From Eustoma russellianum (taxonomy: Eukaryota; Streptophyta; Magnoliopsida; Gentianales; Gentianaceae): a stretch of 64,000 bases of DNA. Below the pieces are notes generated by a model. That model was not told the DNA's origin. It searched no databases and was given only the letters and a program-made list of their open reading frames with translations. Each line of letters starts with the position of its first letter. Position 1 is the stretch's first letter. The stretch covers positions 8,926,410 through 8,990,409 of the forward strand of contig AP025062.1 of assembly GCA_036186865.1 (NCBI GenBank), in the 5' to 3' direction. Of this stretch, positions 22,720 to 32,886 are shown one piece after another. A program made the position numbers and the translations under genes.

Positions 22720-24004
22720 TGATACGATCTTGGATTATATGGAATTGATGATTGCTTCTTTCAACCCCAAAAGACACCTTTGATCACCCTTGCGTGGGAC
22801 AATGGCGCCAACACCACCTTCTTGGACAAGAGAAATCAACAACGTCTACGTTGAGCAATTCGAATCTCCCAATCCAACACGTCGTTCCGTATCCTTAGAT
22901 TGTGATTCACCAACTAGGTTTGCTCAAACCTTGATTGGATCTAGCCTTTATTTTACTTTTGAAAACCAAAGGAAAAACACAAAACAAAGGCAACACACGG
23001 TTGCAACAAAACTGAAATTTTTTATTCTCAAAATTCTGAAAACTGCTGCCGTTTTCTTGACCCTAATATAATGCTATATTTTGATATTCCTAAAATTTAA
23101 CTAATCAATAAAAGTCCTTAGATAACTACCTATTAAGCTAAATCAAATTTACATAAAAGATAAGTCAAAGCTAATCAAAGAAAAATTACATAACTCAAAT
23201 CCCTAAAATTTCGTACTGGAATTATACCCTGTCTTTTAATGGCTTATAGCCACTTCTAGACGCCGAATTAGGGTTTTCACTCTTCCGTAAAGTTGTAGCT
23301 CATAAAATTTTCTTGAATTTGGGCTCTTGAATCACCTCATTTGGACTCTTCTTGACAGAGATACGGGCCTCCAAAGATTAGGTATCTATCCAGTGAACTT
23401 CAGTACTTTCCATTCTGGACTCCCAACTTGCACTCAATTTCGGTCCATCTTGTAGCCCGAATTAGCAAAAGTATTGAAAATCGTCACAAATTGAGTTATC
23501 TGAGACCTCCAAGTGGTTTGAACCCATTTGGATTAGTACTCCGATCTAGGCGTCCAAAATATCGACTGGTGTCCGGCTGCCTTCCTGAAAAATAGGGACT
23601 CTTCAAGCCACTTTCCTTATTTAGCCTTGCCTCCTTAGAAAACACTCAAACACAGCCATTAGAACTAGAAACACATATTAAAGAAGCTATAAAATATACT
23701 AGATCCAAAACAAAGACAACACAAACAACTAGACTCGATACTATGACGACAACGCGTGAAATGACCATCCTGTCCTCCCACCAACCCTTACATCAATAGA
23801 CTCAAGGATAATCAAGCCACGGCCTCAATGATGAGCACCCAATTCTGCCCACCATGTGTTGGCATCTCTTGCACATGCCTTGTCAAGAAAGCTCCAGTGT
23901 CAAAACCTAGTCGTCTCACTTGGCTTCTTGTAAAGGGACCCCTATGTGTCTCGATGGAGGGTCCTTGTGCAAGATTATCATGAGGAGGCTCTTGAGCCTC
24001 ATCA
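22720..24004 (-). repeat. gypsy-3 5' LTR
   Basis: Partner of 15220-16507, with the same TG...CA ends. It is followed by the TCATC duplication at 24005-24009. Confidence 0.92.
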
Positions 24005-24009
24005 TCATC

Positions 24010-24085
24010 CCCCTCCTATTGTACTCTCTACTGCATATGCAAACATGCAGAATGAATAAATATCATTCCATTTCAAAAAAAAAAA
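24010..24085 (+). mobile_element. LINE 3' end and poly(A) tail
   Basis: Short 3' untranslated end of the interrupted LINE, continuing from 15219 after removal of gypsy-3 and one duplication copy. It contains AATAAA-type words and ends in 11 A (24075-24085), the tail expected for target-primed reverse transcription. Confidence 0.8.
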
Positions 24086-25852
24086 CGAGCCGTGGGTTTA
24101 GTAAATAAACTATAATACGTAGTTACAAAAAGAATTGTGCAATCTTGTCTTAGAAGTTAGTACTCCTTTTTTACGGGTGTCAATCTCAGACACGATATGA
24201 AAACAAGATTCGAACCTGACACGCTCCTGTGGGTATGAGTATAGCTTTGACGGGTTTTGTGTACAAATCGGGTAAGACCTGAAACTTACCCGCTAAAAGC
24301 AGGTTGTGTCCAGATACACCTGCGGGTCACTCATTAATACCCGTCATACCTAGTTTTTTAAATATATTATAATATACATTATAAATTATTAAAGTAAAAA
24401 TTATTAAAAAACTCACAAAACTCAAAAACCTCATCCGTGATTCCCAATTTTGCATTCCCTTCCTTCTTACCCTCTTCAATTGCCCCCCCCGCTGCCCCTA
24501 CCAATCATTCTCTATTTCTCCTCTTTTCACTCATTCTTCATTCTTCTTATTTATCACTTCTCACTTCTCACTTAAGCGGCAACCGATAAGCAAACAGTCT
24601 TGGTTCCGTTCCGATAAAGTTGGTGAAGCCGAAGAACAAAACGAAATTCACTCCAAATAGAAAATGACATTGTAGAGATAGAGATGATTCTAAGTTATGG
24701 TTTAACTTTTATTCTCTAAAATTTAAAATACTTTCTGTCCGGAGGTCTTCCATTAGCGAAGCGACGCGCCGTTGCCATCACCATCATCGTCACAGTCCTC
24801 ATCCTCTTCGCCGGAGATACTTCTCTCTCTTCTCTTCTTTTGTCGGCTGACTTTACACCTTCTTAGGATACAAGTCAGTGCACGTTACTTTATCATTTAT
24901 TCTTTTTGTGTATTTCTTTTGTTAAATGATGTATTGTTATTTTTTATTTTGTATCTTTTTCTTATGTATAAGATTTCTGATTATATGGTAAAACTATTCT
25001 CTTAGAGTTACATGTTATAATTTTGTTTGGTAAAACATTATTGTTCTTCATGCTATAGCAATATTCTTCATAAAATATTACGTCACATCATGGGTAAAAA
25101 TCGTATACCTGAAAAATACACGAAATGACCCATACACGACATGAAATATTTGTACTTGTCAAGTTTGTAGGTATACATGATACATGACACGTGACCTGAT
25201 ACGTACATGTTTGGGTATCTACTTCCGTTCACGCGAAGCAAACGGGTAAAGTACGAGTCTGATGCTTTGATTTCCGAAACCCAAAAAACACGAAACATGA
25301 CCTATTTGCCATCCTTACTTCTCTTCCTGAAAAAAAAAATAATATATGAATTGGTTTTTTTGGTCAAATCAAGTATGAACCTTTTTTTTTTTTTGCACAG
25401 CAAAGCAAACAAGTAATCTTGATCTAGTCACGTATTTACTGTTTTCCAACATGAGTATTACTGCCATTCATCTGTTATAGTTTAGAAACAAATGAAAATA
25501 AATTTTTTCAAAGAGAAAGAAATGTGCACAATAAATATATTTTTAGCATGTTCATGTCAAGCGATGAAACTATGCTAAAACCAGTGGTCTAATCCACTTA
25601 AAATCGATCATGATATATAAATATTTATTCAATCAATTTTGATTAGAAATGGGATGGAATATATCTGAGCTATCACAATATCATTCAACTTATGCTATGC
25701 ATAACAAAATGTATGAATCCTTTTCTGTCTTATGTGCTCATTTATATGCCTTCTGATAAGTTAGTGATTGGGGAAAAAATGGTCAATTATGTCGAAATAA
25801 AGTTGAAGAAAAGAAATGGTCATTTAGACGGTATCACAATTTGACCATAATT
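24086..25852. other. No gene; possible old DNA-transposon remnant
   Basis: The stretch 24171-25315 is bounded by loosely related inverted sequences (GGGTGTCAAT at the left; the complement of ATTTGCCATCC at the right). The inner flanks are rich in ACACGA/GACACG words, a texture I associate with hAT-type non-autonomous elements. There is no transposase frame and no clear target duplication, so this is a weak call. The rest is AT-rich with homopolymer runs. Confidence 0.25.
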
Positions 25853-26645
25853 TAACAACAACAACACATGCTCAGTATATTTCAACGACGGAAAAAGCTA
25901 TTGATAGAGTCTGGAGAGGGTGAGAGGCAGTCAAACAATATCTTCGTCCCAAAAGATAGAGAGTTTGCTTCCAGCGAGACTCCTGGCTCTATATGTACCT
26001 GCATAGATGACACAATACTAGGGATAGAGTGTGCTAGTTTGTTAGTGAAGGAATTTAGTAAATACAAATATAAAGCTTCCGATATTAAGATAGTCATAAC
26101 TGCGTATATGCAAAAATAATGAAAGACAAACACAAACACAAAAAAGTACAAAGTTAACGTAAAGTGTAGAGAGTGTCTAAACCCCTATATATACTCTAAG
26201 ATGCCCCTATATCGTGCCTAAATCTCGTTACCTCAATCATCTGCCTCCATGAACTTATATCCTGGACCAAGTCTTAAGTAGGTGTAAATCTAGTATGTCA
26301 TGCCTAATCCGCTGATCCCAAGTCAGTTTGAGAATGCATTTACTCATCTTCTCCTTTAGAATGAGGCTCCAGCTGCTCTGTCACATGCCGTTGGTTTTCT
26401 CCTCTTGACATGCTCAAATCATCTCAATCTCCCCTCCCTTATCTTATCAGTTATACTAGTCACTCGTAGCGTTTCCTTAAATACCTCATTTCTAATTCAG
26501 TCTAGTCTTGTATGTCCACAAATCCATCTTAGCATCCTCATTTCTGCCACTTTTGTGATTATGTCCTTTTGATGACACAAGTCTGTTTCATATAACATTA
26601 CCGGCTGCATTATCATCCTATAAGAAGTCTTAGAACTTCACATAT
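25853..26645 (-). pseudogene. RTE-type LINE, 3' end of reverse transcriptase ORF plus tail
   Basis: On the - strand, 26645-26470 encodes VAEMRMLRWICGHTRLD followed by a stop, then IRNEVFKETL: the conserved C-terminal segment of plant RTE-type polymerases. Downstream to about 26200 further family-like pieces are frameshifted and stopped. The 3' untranslated part ends in GTT triplets (CAA triplets at 25857-25866), as usual for RTE. The 5' part, with the catalytic domain, is absent, as expected for a 5'-truncated insertion. Confidence 0.75.
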
Positions 26646-27030
26646 TTCAGAGCTATGTTAATCCTGCCACCAACTAATTTAATAGTACATCAAAATCTTC
26701 AGGTTGTAATTAAGAAGGACGTGCGAATCTTTTTCTTTTTTGTTTTGTTTTAAGGAGCAAGTATCAATTGTAGTTTAAAAAAAAAAAGAGAAGCCATCAT
26801 GTAAAACTAGTAAATAAATATTTAAGTAGAGGATATATAGCCATCCATTAATCGACGGTCACATAGTTTTATTCAACATCAACGTTGAAGTCGCTTAAAT
26901 TCACAAGCAATTGGACTTGCAAATCATATAATAACTATATAAATACGTAAATTAGTAACAATATCCAACCCTCTTAAAAAAATCAGTTTTGTTCTTGGTT
27001 TTTTAAATTTCAGAAAAAGTATATTCCTTG
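26646..27030. other. AT-rich, nothing recognised
   Basis: Contains a T-rich run, an A11 run near 26780 and no supported open frame. Confidence 0.5.
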
Positions 27031-27172
27031 AGGTCGGACCTTGAGACAACGGGTAAGGTTGATGCTTTGTGATCTTGAGGTCACCGGTTTGAGCCGCGGA
27101 AACCACCTCTTACAAAGTACAGGGTAAGGCTGCGTATATCAGATCGCGAAGCAATCCGCTCTGTTGTAACCG
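27031..27172 (+). mobile_element. Au-like SINE
   Basis: The sequence GGTAAGGTTGATGC, then a B-box region GGTCACCGGTTTGAGCC, then CTCTTACAAAGTACAGGG and TAAGGCTGCGTA follow the known layout of the Au SINE family, found across flowering plants. The A box and T-rich tail are degraded. Non-autonomous and non-coding. Confidence 0.7.
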
Positions 27173-27735
27173 TAAACTTAAAAAAATTAATTAAATTAAA
27201 TTAATTAATCAAATTATGTTAAATTTAAATATTAAAACTTAAAAAAATAAAAAAAGATAAAAGACAATGAGTTAATATGACCATTAACCACCTCTATTAA
27301 CTCCCAAAATATCTCTCTTAAGTTTCCTTCCCACAACCGTTTTAGCCATCATGCTTTTAAAAAAATAATAATAATAAAATATAACAAGAGCCATAAAAGG
27401 GGCTCAGCCGTTTATCAACACACACATTTTCATTCACTATACACACATTTGGAATATTTGGTTGAGAGCAGAGAAAGGCAACGACACTGAAAAGAGGAAA
27501 AGGAAAAAAGAGAGAGGAGGAAGAAAATAAAAATAGGAAAGAGATATTGGTCACCCACATCAAATCCAACTACTTTGTCTTAAGAATTCTTCGTTTAACA
27601 GGGAGGTTACCCTCTCTTCTGTCGGATTGCTTTGAATTCCCTCGCATTCTGTATTGGGATTATTTAATTATCACTGTATGTCTATCTTTTATATGTTTAT
27701 TATGAATTCTTTATGTTTTGGTATGGAAATTACGT
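27173..27735. other. AT-rich stretch, nothing firm
   Basis: Contains AATTAA repeats, then a GA-rich stretch (27465-27550). The start of the Tekay-like LTR that ends at 39627 may lie here, but its 5' boundary could not be placed. Confidence 0.4.
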
Positions 27736-27913
27736 GTTTGGCCTTAGATATAGATCACATAGCACAGAAATAGGTTGGAATGGGTTCGGTTTGTTGAAAA
27801 ACGCGTCTGGAGGCGACGCGTGTGGTTTGGCCTTAGATATAGATCACATAGCACAGAAATAGGTTGGAATGGATTCAGTTTGTTGAAAAACGCGTTCGGA
27901 GGCGACGCGTGTA
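27736..27913 (+). repeat. 89-bp tandem duplication
   Basis: Two copies with an 89-bp period (27736-27824 and 27825-27913) differing at only a few positions. Each ends in an ACGCGT-rich, GC-rich segment. Confidence 0.85.
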
Positions 27914-28124
27914 GCACGCGCAGCGGCCCATGCGTGCCCCTAAGCGGCACGTATTGTTCACGCGCCGGTGTGTCATCGGCAAAACGTCGGGGGCGTTAAA
28001 TGAAGTCCAATAGAATTGGTTTGGGGTAAATCGGAGTTAAAACGAATAAGTTACGAATTTTTGAATGAATTTAAAGTTTAAGAAATCAAAGAAATGAAAA
28101 GAAAAAAAATAAAGGAATAGCAGG

Positions 28125-28400
28125 CTTGGCTTGCCGGAGACAGCAGGGCCAGCTAGACAGGCCGGCTACTGGTCGCTCAGTAGGCCAGAAATTCGGCCCA
28201 ATTTTACCAGCAGTAAAAAAAAGGGGGGGGGGGGCTAAAGGACGGACGGGCCGAAGGGCCAGCAGACCAGCCTGCCAGCTTCAAGGGCCAGCAGGCCAGT
28301 CTCAGCTGTCGGCCCAAATCGTGGAGTAAGAAAAAAAAAGTATAAAGGGACAGTGGGCCGAAGGCCAGCAGGCCAGTTTTCCAGCGGGCTCTGCCTGCGA
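28125..28400 (+). repeat. GGCCAGCAGGCCAG-type low-complexity repeat
   Basis: Irregular repeats of GGCCAGCAGGCCAG and close variants in an otherwise AT-rich area, with an 11-G run near 28224. GC content here is far above its surroundings. It lies inside the presumed Tekay-like LTR. Confidence 0.6.
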
Positions 28401-29864
28401 ATTTGAAGGGGTCGAAAATTTCTAAGGCCTGAATTGTGTGATTATAAGAAGGTTAATTCTATAACTAAAGAAGCCAATGTAATTGGTGTCATAATTATTA
28501 ATTAATTTAATAAATTCAGTAATTATAATAAGATAAAATAAAGTGATTAAAATTTTAAAAAAAATACTTAATTGTTATTAACGGAACCCAGGTGCCGAAG
28601 GAAAAAATATAGATAAAATAAAATGAATGGAAATACATATATGTAGACATACACTTAATTAATTTGATTTTAATAATGTTTTGTAAATAAGAAAATTTAG
28701 TAAACCATTAAATAAATTAAGATAAAAGAAATAAAAATAGTAAGAGAAGATAAAAATATTTAAATAAAAAGATTTAAGTACATGAAAGCCTAGAAAAAGA
28801 AAGTAAAATGTAGGAACATAAAATAAAGTTTAGAAAGATAAAATAACGGTAGAAGATAAAATACAGTAATGAACCCCGCGCAACATAGGGTAATTACGCA
28901 ATATAAGTAATACGTAACATAGAACGGAGCATGCAACATAGGAGAAACGGAAGTGTGAAAGTGTGAAGCATTCATGGCACGAGCATTGCATTTGGCCTAT
29001 GAGCTGTGTGGTCCTATGGGACGTGTGGTCTGACGAGGCGTGTGATGGCTGTTGGTAATAATGGTTACCTTCACCTAATAGGACCCGGAACATGCATAGC
29101 ATAACATGGAAAAGAATGAGCATAGCGTGTGATATGAAATGACTGTGCGACACGGAGATAGAAGAGCATGCATAATTAAATTGTGCATTGCATTTGTTAT
29201 TGTTGTGATTATTGATAACCTTGTTGTTAAGTTGTTTCAGTGCTACGTTCTGGGATACGGATCGGATCGAGTATGTGCTATTTCTTTATTTATGCTCTAT
29301 CTTCTTTATTTATTTATGTGTTTATGCTTTAGGTGCTTTATGTGTTTACCCGACTCAGTATGTGACAGTCTCTTTTCGGGAGAGACGGGTAACCTAAGAG
29401 TGACTCCCATCACTCATCCTCCCACCTCCCCTCCACAGGTGAGCAGGATTATAAGTATATATGTTTATTGAGGATGAGACAGATTACGTGAGCTGGGAAG
29501 AGTGAGCTGGGCTCGAGAAGGGACCTTGTTGACCAGGACCTTGTTCTTGGGATAGTCAGATAGACCTCTACCTAGGTTTATTGTTTGATTTTAGTATTTC
29601 ATTCTTCACTTAGCGGGATTCGTCAACCCTTTTACGTGATTTTATTCTGATGGATTTAATTTAATCAAGACGTTTATTTCTTTAGTTATCGTATCCACGA
29701 AAAATTTCTACGCCAGTTCTTGTTAAGATATAAGATTGTTTTGATGATGAAAAAATGTTTTGAATAAGTTAAATTTATGCTTGAGACTTGATGCAAAATG
29801 AGAAAATTGCACAATGTCAAAAATGGTTGAGATTGTACTCACTGTCCAACATCGATCCCTCATA

Positions 29865-30205
29865 CTGTGGACATCGATCGATCGATGTCACTTCAGCCTC
29901 TGACTTCGGTCGATCGATGTCAGGCAGAAACCTTTCTGTCCAACATCGATCTCTCAACCTGAGGACATCGATCTATCGATGTCACTTCAGTCTCTCCCTA
30001 GGGAGACTTCGATCGATCGATGTCAGGCAGAATACTTTCTGTCCAAAATCGATCTCTCAGTCCATGAGACATCGATCGATCGAAGTGACATCAGTCTCTC
30101 CAAGGGAGACTTCGATCGATCGATGTCAGCAGTTTCAAAAACTGCAAAGTTTTTGGAGGACATCGATCTATCACTCCAGGCACTTCGATCGATCTATGTC
30201 CCCCA
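29865..30205 (+). repeat. Palindrome array in copia-1 U3
   Basis: About eight units alternating ACATCGATCGATCGATGT-like and TTCGATCGATCGATGTC-like sequences at 30-60 bp spacing, upstream of the TATA box. They could bind regulators or fold into hairpins. The right LTR repeats the array at 38250-38610. Confidence 0.8.
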
Positions 30206-30470
30206 AAATTCAAAATTTTTTGAACGTTGGAACAAAATCTAAGGGAGATTCATGGTATTTTCTCTATCCAATCTTTCTCAAATTTCTTGTAGACTTTACT
30301 ACATCATAATACATGCTTCCTTGATAATTATATCTATGTCTAAGCAATCCTAGGTTGGCTATTGAGGATCAAACCACTCGATAGGGTGGCTAAAGACTAT
30401 TTGGGCATTATCTTGACATTTGGTGTAGTTGAAGACATGGTGGAGACCTTAAAAACGTGGCGAACTTCAG

Positions 30471-30480
30471 CTATAAATGG
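30471..30480 (+). promoter_or_regulatory. Candidate TATA box of copia-1
   Basis: CTATAAATGG in the LTR, conserved in the right copy at 38877-38886. It is placed after the U3 palindrome array, where a core promoter is expected. Confidence 0.55.
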
Positions 30481-31122
30481 GAGAAGCTTGGATGAGGCAA
30501 ATACACACTTTCACCATCATCTAGCTTCATTATTCATTGTTGTATATTTCTCTCACATTTGTAAAATTGCTTAAAGCTTGTTAAGCTTTTCTTTGTTCTT
30601 CATTGTTGTATATTGAGAGATAGAGAGTCTAGCACAAGAGGAACCATAAATATTTGATCTCTTGCTTGTGCTTAGACTAGCGAGAAAGTGTGAACCATAC
30701 TATTTCCTTCAACCCACTGTGAAAAAGTTCTTGAGGGAACTTTGTTGAAGTTGTGAGGTAGCAAGAAGTTGTTCTTGCTAAAGCTGTAGTTGCTGTAGTT
30801 GCACAAGTGTGTTTTGTGCAAGAAGTTGTTGTTGTTGTTGCTTACACTAAGGTGTTAGTGTAAGTATTGCTGTGATTGTTCTTATTAGCTTTAATAAGAA
30901 GAGTAGTTGTTGAAAATCTACTCTGGCAACAAAGTGGTAGTGGAGTAGAATCATTTATGATTCGAACCACTCTGTATCCGGTGTACACATTCATTGCTTC
31001 TCATCTCCCATTCTTGTTTTGATTTTGAATTCCATTTGAGTTGAGCCAAACAAAAAAATTCCGCAAAAAACGTCAAACACTCTATTCACCCCCTCTCTAG
31101 AGTGTGTTTCTGACCTAACAAT

Positions 31123-31135
31123 TGGTATCAGAGCC
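31123..31135 (+). promoter_or_regulatory. copia-1 primer-binding site
   Basis: TGGTATCAGAGCC two bases after the LTR end; a perfect match to the plant initiator methionine tRNA site. Confidence 0.92.
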
Positions 31136-31183
31136 TAACCTTGATTGTTTGGCCTATCTTTGCAAGTAGCAAGGTTAAAGATC

Positions 31184-32886
31184 ATGGCAATGACAACCTC
31201 AACCTCTTCATCTCACACTTCATCTCCCAAGCATACTGCACTATTTTCAGGATCAAACACTAAAGCACCTATGTTTGATGCCCAAAATTATTCTTTGTGA
31301 AAATTTCGAATGATCAATCATTTGAAAGGCTGTAGATTTGATATATGGAGAGCCGTTGTCAAAGGAATTGAAGTTCCTATGATTACCAACTCAAAAGGAG
31401 AATCAATGTTCAAAGATGAGGATGACTACACCGACGAAGAGAAGATAAAATTCGCCATCAATGGCAAAGCATTTGATATTCTCTCAAGTGCTCTTACAAC
31501 CACCGAGCTCATAAGACTTCAAGGTCTTGAAACAGCTCATGAGGCATGGAAAAGGCTTTAAATGATATACGAAGGGATTGAGCAAGTAAGAATGACCGAA
31601 AGACTCATGCTCATGAAGGAATATGAGATGTTTGGAATGAAGAGCAGTGAGAAGATTGAGGAAACAATCGACCGATTCACACGAATAGTGAATCAACTTT
31701 CCATGGTGGACAAGAAAATCTCAAATGAAGACCTTGTCTCACAACTCCTCAAATCTTTGCCAAGAGAATGGACACCAAAAGTCACAATCATCACCGAATC
31801 AAAGAATCTCAAGACTCTTACCCTTGATGAGCTATCCGATAATCTTCTTACTTATGAAATTCTTATTGATGAACAAAATAGGATGAATCCTATCAAGACC
31901 ACACAAACATCACACAAAAGGTTGGTGGTAGAGTCCCATGAATCGGATGAGGAAGTTGCTCTTCTAGTAAGAAAATTTAGAAGAATGGCAATAAGAAATA
32001 AAGCCCAAGCAAGAAAGTTTTTCAAGAGATCACTCAAAGAAAAAAAAGTGAAAATTGCTATAGATGTGGTCGACCAGGTCACTTTATTGCCGATTGTCAT
32101 GTCAAGGAGCCGCAAAAACAAGAAAAGAAGGTCTTCCCTCAAAAGAAGAAAGCTGTCAATGTGGAAGTAACCACGAGGGATGATCTCCTATCCGAATCGG
32201 AAGGAGAAGAAAGTGAAGATCAAGATGTTGGACTTGTTGCAATAGTTGAAAATCCAAAGGCTCAACATACTTGTCTCATGGCAATTGAAGATGACCTTGA
32301 TGTAAAATCTAATCCTTCTAATTTGCAAGATGAAATAGAAGATTTGCAAGATGATTTTGAGAAATTGAATTTAAAATATAAACATTTGACGAAAGAGTTC
32401 AAGAAGTGCATCTTAGAAAATAAGAGCATTTTGATATTTCAAGAGCATGACATCATACTCACCATGCATAAAACCGTAGCTCTTGAAAATGTAGAAATAA
32501 GGAAAGAATGTGAGAAACTAAGGCTAGATTTACAAAGACTAACAAATGGTAAAAATAATTTAGACAAATTACTTGGAAATCAAAGAATTGCAAATGATAA
32601 ATCTGGTTTAGGATTTAATTCATCACATTCTTCCATTAAGCCTAAGTCAACAAAAGAAAAAGGCAAACAAGAGAAAAACACAACATAACTCATCACCTTC
32701 TAAACCAAGGCATGTACCCACTTGTTTTCATTGCAATAAAGTAGGACATGTGAAGAATGAATGTAGAGCTAGATTTGGAAGCATGTATTTTTGGAAGCTT
32801 AAGGATCGACAAACTAACCCTAAAGGACCCAACCATCAAAGGGTACCAATGCATAAATATCTTAGTTTTGTAGGCTCTCAAGATAA
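31184..32886 (+). pseudogene. copia-1 gag
   Basis: ATG 31184 opens a Ser/Thr-rich N-terminus. TGA at 31298-31300 sits where a Trp is expected before KFRM, and TAA at 31559-31561 interrupts a UBN2-type capsid domain (EEKIKFAINGKAFDIL; later YEMFGMKSSEKIEE). A frameshift in an A-rich run near 32040 leads to a CCHC knuckle CYRCGRPGHFIADC (from 32056). A coiled-coil-like Glu/Lys-rich region follows (32160-32600), then a second knuckle CFHCNKVGHVKNEC at 32723 in another frame. Two knuckles separated by a helical stretch fit SIRE-like elements. Not translatable as one protein. Confidence 0.78.

Larger units (their letters stand above)
15220..24004 (-). mobile_element. gypsy-3: Ty3/gypsy element inserted in the LINE
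   Basis: Two 1.29-kb LTRs (15220-16507 and 22720-24004) flank a - strand gag-pol. The 5-bp target duplication TCATC is intact (15215-15219 and 24005-24009) and LINE sequence resumes exactly after it, so this inserted after the LINE. Primer site, gag with a CCHC knuckle, protease, reverse transcriptase, RNase H, integrase and polypurine tract are in normal order. No chromodomain could be recognised. Gag and integrase style suggest a chromovirus such as CRM or Reina, but I do not assign the lineage. Stops and frameshifts make it inactive. Confidence 0.92.
1606..24085 (+). mobile_element. Degenerate plant L1-type LINE, split by two Ty3/gypsy elements
   Basis: Three pieces of one LINE are collinear: ORF1 (1606-2630), the ORF2 linker, reverse transcriptase, zinc region and RNase H (11979-15219), and a short 3' end with a poly(A) run of 11 A (24010-24085). 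The gaps are filled by gypsy-1 and gypsy-3. The endonuclease domain expected at the start of ORF2 is missing. Because gypsy-1 also lacks the first 673 bp of its left LTR, one deletion across that junction explains both losses. Frameshifts and stops throughout make this an old, dead copy. Confidence 0.85.
27600..29720 (+). repeat. Tekay-like LTR, left part (interrupted by copia-1)
   Basis: The right half resembles the R-U5 portion of the gypsy-1 LTR: CCACAG followed by GTGAGCAGGATTAT at 29439 (gypsy-1: GTGAGCCAGAATAC at 4186), and the GACGTTT...TTATC context near 29670. The LTR resumes at 39530 after copia-1 and ends ACGCTACA at 39627. The 5' limit is unknown; it may be a solo LTR or part of a lost element. 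A pair of nested inverted repeats occurs at about 29342-29394 (TTACCCG/CGGGTAA and GTCTC/GAGAC). Confidence 0.5.
29721..31120 (+). repeat. copia-1 5' LTR
   Basis: Starts TGTTAAGATATAAG, ends GACCTAACA. The first 450 bp carry an array of ATCGATCGATCGAT-like palindromes. A TATA box candidate (CTATAAATGG, 30471-30480) follows. The 3' 900 bp are nearly identical to the right copy, while the palindromic part differs more. Confidence 0.92.

Noticed and set aside
25868..26119. 83-codon frame as a host gene
   Set aside because: Lies within the RTE 3' end; no domain and wrong context.
29979..30242. Open frames in copia-1 LTRs (also 38219-38715)
   Set aside because: Generated by the GATCGATC repeats (Ser/Ile/Asp/Arg patterns), with no conserved frame between LTR copies.
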